From Helicobacter mesocricetorum (GTDB lineage Bacteria > Campylobacterota > Campylobacteria > Campylobacterales > Helicobacteraceae): 62,383 bases of DNA. Positions 16,635-26,869 of this stretch are shown here, one piece after another. The notes under the pieces were generated by a model. That model did not search any database and had not been told where the DNA came from. It saw only the letters and a program-made list of their open reading frames with translations. Numbering within the stretch: the stretch's first letter is position 1; the number at the start of each line of letters is the position of its first letter. The position numbers and the translations under genes were made by a program. The stretch lies in the NCBI RefSeq assembly GCF_900198605.1, contig NZ_FZPJ01000012.1:1-62383 (forward strand), written 5' to 3'.

Positions 16635-17828
16635 ATGAAAAAAGTTGTTCTACTTGGGGCAGGTTATGCTAATATGTCCCTTATTAAAGCTCTTCCAAGC
16701 GATATTTTTGAGCAATATGAGTTTTTGCTAATCTCTAATACTCCCTTCCACTATTTTAGTGTTCTTTTGCACGAGGTGGCAAGCGGAGTTTGTGAGAGTG
16801 AAGTTACTTTGCCCCTATCTTCTATTTTGCCCAAAGATATCCGATGTATCCAAGATAAGGTAACAAAAATCACTTCACAAAAAATTGAGGCGCAAAAAAA
16901 CTCTTATGATTATGATTACCTAGTCGTTGGATTAGGATTCCAAAGTGATAGTTTTGGGATAGCGGGTATTAAGGAATATGCAGATTCTATTGTCAATTAT
17001 GAAGGTTCTTTGGGCTTAAAGCAAAAAATTATCAATTCCTTAAGAGATTATGCTGCTAAAAATGATTTAGGAGGCTTTAATATTGCTGTTTGTGGAGCAG
17101 GCTTTACAGGAATAGAGTTTATTGGTTCTTTGGTGGAGGAATTGCCACAAATATGTAAGCTTTTTAATATCCATCAAGAAAAAGTAAAGATTACTTGTAT
17201 TGAAGCGATGCCAAATATTTTACCTATGTTTAATCCAGAGCTATCAAATAGTGCTAAGGCTTATCTTGAGGCGAAAAATATTGTTTTTGAGTTAGGTTGT
17301 AAAATCCTAGAGTGTCAAAGTGATGGAATCATCGTCGAAAAAGAAGGGCAAAGGCAAAAGATTGATTCTTCGCTCACTATTTGGACAGCAGGAGTGAAGG
17401 GCAATCAAGTTATGGAAGATTCTGAATTTTTCACTACCCAAAGGAGCAAAGTAGAAGTAAATACTTATCTGCAACCGATTAATCAAACCAATCAAGAATC
17501 AATGCAAAATATCTTTGTTGTGGGAGATTGTGCAGCCATAAAAGACCCAACAACGCAAAGATTCTACCCCCCAACAGCACAAATTGCTATGCAGCAGGGC
17601 AAGTTTTTAGCTAAATTACTAGCAGAAAAACTCCAAGGCAAGAATTTCTCTGAAGAATTTTCTTATAAACCAAAAGGAACGATTTGCTCTGTTGGTTCGC
17701 AATATGCGATTGGTTATGTTGGGAAAATCAACATCAAAGGCAAAATTGCAGTTTGGTTAAAAAGAGTGATAGAGGCTACTTGGAGTTTCAAGTTTGTAGG
17801 TTGGAGAGCTTTTCAAAGAGGCTTTTAA
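16635..17828 (+). CDS. NADH dehydrogenase type II-like FAD oxidoreductase
   Basis: Membrane-associated flavoprotein expected to pass electrons from NAD(P)H to quinones without pumping protons. It is 397 aa with an N-terminal FAD site (VVLLGAGYANMSLI), an NAD site (IAVCGAGFTGIEF, about residue 153), TIWTAGVKG, and the FAD-closing VVGDCAAI near residue 298. The C-terminal amphipathic segment (about 365-397) could anchor it to the membrane. Sulfide:quinone reductase is an alternative, but the typical SQR cysteines are not evident. Confidence 0.8.
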   Translation: MKKVVLLGAGYANMSLIKALPSDIFEQYEFLLISNTPFHYFSVLLHEVASGVCESEVTLPLSSILPKDIRCIQDKVTKITSQKIEAQKNSYDYDYLVVGLGFQSDSFGIAGIKEYADSIVNYEGSLGLKQKIINSLRDYAAKNDLGGFNIAVCGAGFTGIEFIGSLVEELPQICKLFNIHQEKVKITCIEAMPNILPMFNPELSNSAKAYLEAKNIVFELGCKILECQSDGIIVEKEGQRQKIDSSLTIWTAGVKGNQVMEDSEFFTTQRSKVEVNTYLQPINQTNQESMQNIFVVGDCAAIKDPTTQRFYPPTAQIAMQQGKFLAKLLAEKLQGKNFSEEFSYKPKGTICSVGSQYAIGYVGKINIKGKIAVWLKRVIEATWSFKFVGWRAFQRGF

Positions 17829-17835
17829 TCTTATA

Positions 17836-17878
17836 TTAAAGAATCCCTTTAACAAGTTTTTGGAATAAGATTCTTTAA
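17836..17878 (+). terminator. Candidate terminator hairpin after the NDH-2-like gene
   Basis: A perfect 10-base inverted repeat (TTAAAGAATC at 17836-17845, complement at 17869-17878) with a 23-base loop, starting 8 bases after the stop codon. No U-run follows, so termination efficiency is uncertain. Confidence 0.4.
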
Positions 17879-18042
17879 AAGAAAAAGATGTGGCTTGAAA
17901 GCTACTAGATATTTATAAATGTATGAAAAGTCTTATGAGTAATAGTGAATTTTAGCTATTTTTTAAACTTCTAAAAAAGAATAATCTGTTTTAGAGCTAA
18001 AGTCTTTGTAAGGCATAATAAAGGCTTTTTGGTGGAAGTTGT

Positions 18043-18050
18043 GCTATAAT
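18043..18050 (+). promoter_or_regulatory. Extended -10 promoter for the HisZ-like gene
   Basis: TGTGCTATAAT places TATAAT at 18045-18050, so the transcript should start near 18057. That excludes the upstream TTG/ATG-type openings of the frame and supports the GTG at 18081. Confidence 0.6.
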
Positions 18051-18080
18051 GCTACATCATTTAGCATTAAGGGAAGATTT

Positions 18081-20190
<2,110 letters not shown>

Positions 20191-20191
<1 letters not shown>

Positions 20192-20616
20192 TGAAGACAA
20201 AATTTACGCCTTTGGTGCTATTACAACAACAAAAAATTGATGTTATAGAGCAAGAACTTCAGCGCAATACACAAGCTATCAAGATTAAACAAGAAGAAAT
20301 TGATATGCTTATTGCAGAGTTTGCAACCTTAAAAGAGCCAACAAGTGGAGTTTATCAAGCCTTTTTAACTTTTGTGCATCATAAAAATGAATATCGCCAG
20401 AGTATTGATTATAAAATGGGTGAATTAGCATTGCTTAAGAAGAAGAAGCAAGAATTGCAAGAATCCTTTAGAGTGCAAAATGTTGAGCTTGAAAAGGCTA
20501 AATACCTTGATAGTTTGGAAGTTAAAAAGGTATTGCAAAAGTTAAAAAAACGAGAAAATGTAGAAATGGATGAAATTTCTGTAATGCTTTATGCCAATAA
20601 TAAGGAGATTTTATGA
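20191..20616 (+). CDS. fliJ: FliJ-like flagellar export chaperone
   Basis: A 141-aa almost entirely helical coiled-coil protein rich in Gln, Glu and Lys. Position directly after purA matches H. pylori HP0256, described as a FliJ homologue that interacts with the flagellar export ATPase complex (family knowledge). The sequence itself shows only the coiled-coil and weak FliJ-type spacing, so the call rests largely on gene order. TAATG coupling with purA. Confidence 0.65.
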
Positions 20617-21158
20617 AAAAGTTTATAGTTTTGGTATTTGCTATTATGTCTTTTGCCGAAGATAATGAGCAACAAATTGTTAATTGTAATATTATTTTTG
20701 AACAAAGAAAAGCAGAGATTTTAAAAGAAATTGAAAAAATTGATGAACAACAACAAGCTCTTCAGGCTTTGCAAAGCGCAACACAAAATGTTTTAAATCA
20801 AAGAGAAGAAGATTTAAAAAAGCGGGAGGCTGGAATAGCAAGTGAGAGAAAGGCTCTTGAAGAAAAGGAAGCTTTGATTGCAAGAATGATTAAAAAAAAT
20901 GAAGAATTATTGAAGCAAGTTAGGGCAGAGACTGAAAGTAAAGTAAATGAAACTTATGCAGGAATGAAAGATTCTAAATCTGCTGCTATCTTAGAGAATT
21001 TGCCAGAGAAAGAAGCCGCAACAATACTTTTTGGGCTTGATACAAAAACAATGAGCAAGATTTTAGCCAAGATGAATCCGCAAAAAGCCGCAACCCTAAC
21101 ACAGCTTATTCAAAAAGGTCCTCCCTTTAGCGAGGAAGAACAAAAAAACACTTTATAA
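20613..21158 (+). CDS. flgX: Periplasmic flagellar stator chaperone FlgX/MotE-type
   Basis: A 181-aa exported protein: signal peptide (residues 1-16, MKKFIVLVFAIMSFAED), a long coiled coil (about 30-115), and a C-terminal MgtE-N-like domain (AAILENLPEKEAATILFGLD...MNPQKAATL). This architecture and the place next to purA match Campylobacter FlgX, which stabilises the MotAB stator. It overlaps the FliJ-like gene by 4 bases. Confidence 0.72.
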   Translation: MKKFIVLVFAIMSFAEDNEQQIVNCNIIFEQRKAEILKEIEKIDEQQQALQALQSATQNVLNQREEDLKKREAGIASERKALEEKEALIARMIKKNEELLKQVRAETESKVNETYAGMKDSKSAAILENLPEKEAATILFGLDTKTMSKILAKMNPQKAATLTQLIQKGPPFSEEEQKNTL

Positions 21159-21167
21159 GGAGTTTAT

Positions 21168-21638
21168 TTGTTCTTTGAAAAAATGTTGCAATTACACCAA
21201 AAAGAAGATTGTAATTTAAGTTCTAAACTTTTAGAAACATTAAAAGATGGTGGCATAAAAGCTAATTTTGCAGATTTACGGGTAGGAGAGAGGGGTATTT
21301 ATTTCTTATTTCCTAATAAAGAAGTTAGCAAAGTTATGCTCTATCAAGCACAGATTCAAGAAAGTCTTTTTCATACTAGAGGAGAACCTTTGGTGCATCT
21401 ATGTGCTTGTGAAGAAAGCAAGAAAAATTTTAACCATAGAGATTTTTTAGCAATCATTAAAATGGATTTGCGATTTTTTCTAGGAATCCATTCCCATAAG
21501 ATTCAACGAAAATTTTTTAATGATAAGCCTCTAAAGCTTTGCCCCCAATGTTCCCAAATTTTATCTCATTATCAAGAAGATCTTAAGGTTTTTTTTTATA
21601 GGGCTAAGGAAGATTATTATTTGGATTTTAATGCGTAA
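21168..21638 (+). CDS. Hypothetical protein with CxC...CxxC cysteine pairs
   Basis: 156 aa, starting at TTG with AAGGAG five bases upstream; an ATG at 21183 is too far from that site. I do not recognise the family. It has no signal or membrane segment. Cysteines occur as Cys79-x-Cys81 and Cys125-x-x-Cys128 (KLCPQCSQI), a spacing that could bind zinc. Nine bases after flgX, so likely cotranscribed with the flagellar pair. Confidence 0.7.
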   Translation: MFFEKMLQLHQKEDCNLSSKLLETLKDGGIKANFADLRVGERGIYFLFPNKEVSKVMLYQAQIQESLFHTRGEPLVHLCACEESKKNFNHRDFLAIIKMDLRFFLGIHSHKIQRKFFNDKPLKLCPQCSQILSHYQEDLKVFFYRAKEDYYLDFNA

Positions 21639-21725
21639 TTTTTCATCCTATGATAGCTATTATTATTTTATTGTGTTTTAAGCAATGTTTATTATTATGT
21701 AGGCATTTAATTTTTGGAGATATTA

Positions 21726-22472
21726 ATGAGTTTTGAATATGTTTTAAAGCATTTAAATGAGCATCATCAAGAGGATTTGATGGATTTATGTAAGAAGTTT
21801 GATAATGCCAAAGAAGTTACTAATGTAAAGGCTCTAAAGGTCGATTATGATGGACTTACTTTAGTCTATAATCATAATAAAGAATTATATCTGGCATTCC
21901 CTGCTAAAGCTACTTCAGAAACCCTTAAAGATGTGATTATTGCTTTAGTTTTAAGTGCTAAGAAATCCTTAGATATAGAATCTATTCAAAAAGAAATGCA
22001 GGAGTTTATGCAGGGCTTTAAGTCTGTTTGTTTAGCTTCTCTTCATCCACAGGGTAATGTGGTATGTTCTTATGCACCACTCATTCAAGCTTTTGGAGAG
22101 TATTATATTTATATTAGTGAAGTTTCTGAACATTATGCAAGTATTGCTGCTAATCCTAAGAATGTGGAAGTTATGTTCTTGCAAGATGAAAAAGAAGCAC
22201 ATTCTGCTATTTTACGCAAAAGGGTGCGATTTAAAACCCATACCATTTTTATAGAAAGAGGAGAGCTATTTGATAGGGTTTATGATGTTTTTGAAGAGCA
22301 AAATGCTTTTAATGCCTCTTTAAAAACTATTCGTAAAATGCTTGATTTTCATCTTATTAAATTAGAATTTCAAGAGGGGCGATTTGTTAAGGGATTTGGT
22401 GGGGCTTATGATATTAAAAATGGCGAAATTATCCCGCTAGTAGATAAAAATCCTCATAAACATAAAGCTTGA
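21726..22472 (+). CDS. hugZ: HugZ-type haem oxygenase
   Basis: Opens haem to release iron. The 248-aa protein belongs to the split-barrel HugZ family (pyridoxamine-oxidase fold): N-terminal DUF2470-like region (VLKHLNEHHQEDLMDLCKKF), CLASLHPQGNVVCSYAPLI as the barrel start, and a C-terminal loop GFGGAYDI...NPHKHKA whose histidines correspond to the haem-ligand tail of HugZ. GGAG fixes the ATG at 21726 over the TTG at 21714. Two ATTATTA motifs (21659-21665, 21691-21697) upstream resemble Fur half-sites. A broken TonB receptor follows. Confidence 0.85.
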   Translation: MSFEYVLKHLNEHHQEDLMDLCKKFDNAKEVTNVKALKVDYDGLTLVYNHNKELYLAFPAKATSETLKDVIIALVLSAKKSLDIESIQKEMQEFMQGFKSVCLASLHPQGNVVCSYAPLIQAFGEYYIYISEVSEHYASIAANPKNVEVMFLQDEKEAHSAILRKRVRFKTHTIFIERGELFDRVYDVFEEQNAFNASLKTIRKMLDFHLIKLEFQEGRFVKGFGGAYDIKNGEIIPLVDKNPHKHKA

Positions 22473-22541
22473 GTTTTTTTCCCATAGAGATTCTTGCTCA
22501 TAGAGATTCTTGGGCTTTTGCATTGTTAAATATAGGGGCAG

Positions 22542-24192
22542 ATGAAACAAATTGTCGGCTTAATTAATGTAGGGTTGGGTAATAATCTGGATATAAGAGG
22601 GCAGGGGAATAAGGCAAACACAAGTGTGCAAGTTTTAGTCAATGGGATTCCTTTGAATATGCTAGATTCAAGCCACGGGGTTACACCTTTAAATACTATG
22701 GATGTTAATACAAGCTATTGAAATACTTCTAGGTGGCAGAGCGGTAATGTATGGAAATGGAACTAGGGGCGGAGTGGTCAATATTATTACTACTAAAAAC
22801 TATGAAAAGCCCTATTTTAGCACAGGGATAAATTATTCCCATATCATAAGAGGAGGGGAGGGTAATGATTTTGGTGTAGATATGAAATAAGGGGGCTGGA
22901 ATCAACTTTCATCTTTCTCCCGCTTTAAGTGGAAGTGAAAATTTATTTTTTAGGGCGGATTTTTTTAAAGCAGATATTACATCCTCTCCCAATAATTCTT
23001 TTTTAGATAATCCAAAACCTAAGAAAAAAGATAGGGAGTTAGATGGTAATGGGAGATTTGAAAACGCTCAATTGCGTATGGATATACAAATGGACTATGA
23101 GAATAAAGTCTCTCCTGATTCTTCTTTGGAAATTAAGGGATTTTATCACTTCAATAAAATAGATTATTTAGATACAAAGACGCTTATTAGTCGCTACACC
23201 TTTAGAAATATCACATTAAATGATGTTTTGGCTAATCAAAGTGGCTCTTTCTTTGATGATCAAAGAATTGGCATTAATGGTAAATACACTACATATTATG
23301 AGAATGGGCTACTTATGTTAGGCATTCAATCGCTTTATAATATGAGTAAGCGAACAATGGAAACAATTATTAGTGCGGCAAGCCCGATACCAAATGCCCC
23401 AGCGATGAATATACCTTTTTATTATTACCCTATGAATATTCCTTTTGAGGGAGATAAATGGACAAATTCTTTTTATGCTTTCAACAAATATGATTTTACA
23501 GATAAATTTTCTTTAAGTGGAGGGGGAAGGATTGAGTATGCCAAATATGATATAGAGGTTCAGAATAATCAAAATATTTCTATTATGGGTAGAAATGTTA
23601 GCACGATAAAATCCTCTGGATCTTTAAAAGATAATTTGTGGAATTTTGCCTTAGATTTTGTGCCAAACTATCAGTATTCTAATACCGGAAATATTTATGC
23701 AAAATATGAAAGGGGCTATGTCTCTCCCTCTCCTAATTCACTCTTAAGGCGACCTGCTAATAATAGTTATTACCTGCCTACTCATATAGATGGAGAAACT
23801 TATAATACTTTAAGCCAAAGCTTTGCCTATGTTGATTCAAGAGTTAAGAAAAATAATGGAACAAATACAAAAGAAAGAATCCCTTATGTAAGCTCTCAAT
23901 AAAGCGACTTTATGTGGATTATAAAATTGGAAAACATTATAATGTATGGATTTCTAATGCTTTTATAGGCAGTCAAAGGGATAGCAGTCAAAATAAAATT
24001 AATGCTTATAACCTCACAGATATTGGAATCAATGCACGATTTGGAGAGTTTTCTTTAGATGTTGGAGTAAGAAATCTCTTTGATAAGTTTTATTATCGGC
24101 TTTACAATAGGGATTAGTGATGTTATCACAGGTTATAGCTTTTTTTAGGGCAAGGTAGGACATTTTTCTTAAACACTTCGTATGAGTTTTAG
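22542..24192 (+). pseudogene. Decayed TonB-dependent outer membrane receptor (FecA-like iron or haem receptor)
   Basis: Receptor sequence is spread over several frames: plug domain (LDIRGQGNKANTSVQVLVNG from 22542; IEILLGGRAVMYGNGTRGG from about 22710), barrel (22892-23902), then YKIGKHYNVWISNAF and FGEFSLDVGVRNLFDKFYY (about 23905-24117). The C-terminal strand continues past the TAG at 24115 to FFLNTSYEF at 24166-24192 and ends in the expected aromatic residue. Frame breaks lie near 22712, 22890, 23893-23913, 24115 and 24145. The signal peptide and TonB box are absent, and a further in-frame loss near 23815 is likely. At about 550 codons it is shorter than an intact receptor. Follows hugZ. 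Confidence 0.85.
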
Positions 24193-24195
24193 GCA

Positions 24196-24612
24196 TTATT
24201 TTACAATCAAAATAGGAATGGGCGATTTTTGCGAAAAATCATTTTGATTACTTGAGAAAATTTTGTTCCAAAAGCTATCTTTACTCTCCCCAATAACCAA
24301 TAAATCAAAATCTTTTGCATAAGCAATTACTTCTGCAACAGCCTCTCCTTCTACCATATATTCTTGTATGGTGATTCCTTTATTGCTAAAAATTTCTTTA
24401 AAGGTTTGAATGAGTGCATCATTTTCTTCATTCTCCCTTTGTTTGATTTCTTCATAAGATGCAAGGACAGCTTCTCCATAAAGAATAATAGGTGTTTTTA
24501 CATGGATTATGCTTATAGCGCAATCTTCTCTATAACCAAAAAAATCTATAACAAATTCCGCAGCTTTGTGGCAAGTTGGTGTGTCGTCAATGGCTAATAA
24601 TATCTTTTTCAT
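24196..24612 (-). CDS. Universal stress protein, UspA family
   Basis: 138 aa, single Usp domain: MKKILLAIDDTPTCHKAAEF opening, IIHVKTP strand, and LLVIGESKDSFWNK near the C-terminus in place of the canonical GxxGxxxxxxxGS ATP loop, which is degenerate here. Ends 3 bases from the end of the convergent TonB pseudogene. Follows moeA by 8 bases, so probably the last gene of the sel-moeA run. Confidence 0.82.
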   Translation of the reverse strand: MKKILLAIDDTPTCHKAAEFVIDFFGYREDCAISIIHVKTPIILYGEAVLASYEEIKQRENEENDALIQTFKEIFSNKGITIQEYMVEGEAVAEVIAYAKDFDLLVIGESKDSFWNKIFSSNQNDFSQKSPIPILIVK

Positions 24613-24620
24613 AAAACCTC

Positions 24621-25859
24621 CTAAAGATGATTAATAATATCAGATTTTTCTTCACTCCAAAGCATTTGATAAGGCAAAACTTTAATTTCTCTCCCCAATG
24701 GAATCTCTGTGCTTTGTTCATCAAAAATGGCTAGAGCATTACTCTTTAGCAGAGGAAGAATTTCTCCAGAGTTATATTTTCCCTTTTGCGTGAGATAAAA
24801 CCCATTACTTGTGATGTCTCCTAACATTGCATTCATTCTACTTTTGAGTTTAAAGGAATCGCAATTTTTCAAAAGAAGATATTGGGGGTGATATTTACTA
24901 GCCCCACTAATTTGACGCAAGAAAGGAAGTATCAAAAGGCGCAACAAAACCGCTGCGGCAAGAGGATTCCCAGGCAATGCAACGATGAATTTCTCCCCTA
25001 ATCTTGCCACCATAGTGGGTTTTCCAGGCTTAATTTTAATCCCATCAATAAGCATTTGCGCCCCACACTCTTGCAGCACCACACGCATCCAATCTGCCTC
25101 TCCCCTACTTGCTCCGCCTGTGGTCAATATCACATCATAAGGCTTTTGTAAGGCTTGGGTTAAAATTTCTTTTTTATCGGGTAATACCCCTCCATAACTC
25201 CCACAAAATCCAAAACTTTTTAGGGTTGCAAGAATCATTGTTGTGTTGGAATTATAAGTTTGATAGGAATGAGAGGACTCCCAAGGTTCTTTGAGTTCAT
25301 TGCCTCCAGAGAGGACATTGATTTTTAGGGATTCAAAAACTTTTGTATAGGCAATACCTTGTGAGGCTAGAAGGGTTAAATGGTATTCATCAAGTGCCTC
25401 TCCTCTGCTTAAGAGTTTAGAATCTAAATGCGCTTCTTCGCCCATTTTTCGGATATTTGCCCCCTCTTTTAGAGTTTTTGGCAAAACAATATCCCCCTGC
25501 GCGCCAAGTCCTCCCTCAATTTCCTCAAAAGGAATCACACAATTAGCATTTTTTGGCATTTTTGCCCCTGTCATAATCTTTACACACTCGCCACTTCTAA
25601 TCTCTCTCTCCTCACAATCTCCAGCAAATACACTATGGATTATCCTTACCCTCTTACCCTCATCTTGCACACACGCCGCATAGCCATCCATAGCGGAGTT
25701 ATCAAAGGCAGGAAGAGGTTTTTTGCAAAGAATATTTTGCGCTAAAAACCTTCCTAAGCATTCTTGAAGTGGCAAAATTTCCTCATTGTTTTGAAAACCC
25801 CTACCTGCTTTCACTAAAGTATCCATCGCCTCTTGAATAGACATCATCGCTGTAATCAT
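24621..25859 (-). CDS. moeA: Molybdopterin molybdenumtransferase
   Basis: Inserts molybdenum into adenylylated molybdopterin. About 412 aa from the ATG at 25859, chosen because AAAGGA lies six bases upstream; ATGs at 25874 (overlapping the upstream stop) and 25865 are alternatives. Motifs: PLPAFDNSAMDGYA, the MPT-binding TTGGASRGEADW, and KPGKPTMVA...ALPGNPLAA. Placement behind selA and selB fits maturation of a selenium-molybdenum formate dehydrogenase (inference). Confidence 0.9.
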   Translation of the reverse strand: MITAMMSIQEAMDTLVKAGRGFQNNEEILPLQECLGRFLAQNILCKKPLPAFDNSAMDGYAACVQDEGKRVRIIHSVFAGDCEEREIRSGECVKIMTGAKMPKNANCVIPFEEIEGGLGAQGDIVLPKTLKEGANIRKMGEEAHLDSKLLSRGEALDEYHLTLLASQGIAYTKVFESLKINVLSGGNELKEPWESSHSYQTYNSNTTMILATLKSFGFCGSYGGVLPDKKEILTQALQKPYDVILTTGGASRGEADWMRVVLQECGAQMLIDGIKIKPGKPTMVARLGEKFIVALPGNPLAAAVLLRLLILPFLRQISGASKYHPQYLLLKNCDSFKLKSRMNAMLGDITSNGFYLTQKGKYNSGEILPLLKSNALAIFDEQSTEIPLGREIKVLPYQMLWSEEKSDIINHL

Positions 25860-25870
25860 TCTCATTCCTT

Positions 25871-26869
25871 TCATAAAGCTTTCACTTGCAAATATTTCTG
25901 CGCAAGTTTTTGCGTGAGTTTTTGTATATCTCCTTGGAAGTCTATAAAGCTTATGCTTAATAATTCCCTTGCCCTCTCTTGGGTGTGTCCCATAAGTTGC
26001 AAGACAAAGGAGGGGCTTAAGAATCCAAAGAGGCAATCTTGTCCATTGATGAGGCGGATATTATCAAAAATCAAGCTTTGTATGAAAGATCTAGCTTTGA
26101 TTCCTTTTAAGCCTAATGCTAAGGTATTAGCCACACTAGGGTAGAAGATATAAGAATCATCCCCTAAGAGATTGTGCAGATTCTCAAAAAAGGGTAGCGC
26201 ATAGTCTTTATGGGATATTTTTTGTGTTTGTATGGCTTGTAGAAAAACCGCATAGAGATTTTCAAGCTCTAAGTAGCCCACGCTTAAGCCATAAAAATCT
26301 TTGTCTTTAGATGCCATAATGCCTAAGGGGCGAATAAGCCCTAGATTCTCGCCATTAGCTAGATAAATATTTGCATTTTGGGGTAGGGGTAATTTTAGGG
26401 CAAGTGCATAACTAATATCCCAAATGCTAAAATAAGGCTTTAAAATCTCATCAAGATTGGCATTGCTTGTAAGAATGTCTTCGTTTAAATAAGGCACGAT
26501 GAAACAATCTGCACCCTCTGCTATGGCTTTGTCAATAGGTATTTTTCCATCCTCAAAATTAGGGATTAATGGGATAAAAGTGCCTTTTTTAAAGTGCAAG
26601 GAAGCCTCATAGAGCATTTTGTGGGAGCTTAAGATGAGAGCTACTTTGAATTGTTGGCTTAATTGGTCTAGGAGAAAATAAAAAGATTCTAAGCTAAAGC
26701 TAAAAGGCTTGAGTGCCTTTGTTTTTAATACCAAATTTAATGCTTCTTTGTCTTGCTGGATTTTTTGCGAGGCATTGGGGGTCAGGGCGAAATAATTAGG
26801 AGAATCTACTTGGATAAACTCTTGCATTAAGTTGTGTTTAATAGGTGGATTTTGCAAATAATCTAGCAT
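25871..26869 (-). CDS. NifS/class V aminotransferase-like protein without the PLP lysine
   Basis: 332 aa, shorter than cysteine desulfurases (about 400). The C-terminal part aligns by eye with IscS/NifS: Cys279 in NGQDCLFG sits where the active-site cysteine loop lies, followed by SPSFVLQLMGHTQERARELLSISF like the usual PSHVLRALG segment. The PLP-binding Ser-Gly-His-Lys is replaced by Asn-Gly-Glu-Asn (172-175), while Trp-Asp (150-151) keeps the cofactor-ring aspartate. It overlaps selB by 7 bases and abuts moeA. Function unknown; possibly selenium delivery or scaffolding (inference). Confidence 0.72.
   Translation of the reverse strand: MLDYLQNPPIKHNLMQEFIQVDSPNYFALTPNASQKIQQDKEALNLVLKTKALKPFSFSLESFYFLLDQLSQQFKVALILSSHKMLYEASLHFKKGTFIPLIPNFEDGKIPIDKAIAEGADCFIVPYLNEDILTSNANLDEILKPYFSIWDISYALALKLPLPQNANIYLANGENLGLIRPLGIMASKDKDFYGLSVGYLELENLYAVFLQAIQTQKISHKDYALPFFENLHNLLGDDSYIFYPSVANTLALGLKGIKARSFIQSLIFDNIRLINGQDCLFGFLSPSFVLQLMGHTQERARELLSISFIDFQGDIQKLTQKLAQKYLQVKAL

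Noticed and set aside
22483-22512. Direct repeat CATAGAGATTCTTG twice, 16 bases apart
   Set aside because: Only two copies with a 2-base gap in decaying spacer; not a CRISPR or an insertion-site duplication with a matching element.
22719-22721. TGA in the TonB receptor as a selenocysteine codon, given nearby selAB
   Set aside because: The receptor frame moves to a different phase at that point, so it is a frameshift, not readthrough; no SECIS-like stem was seen.
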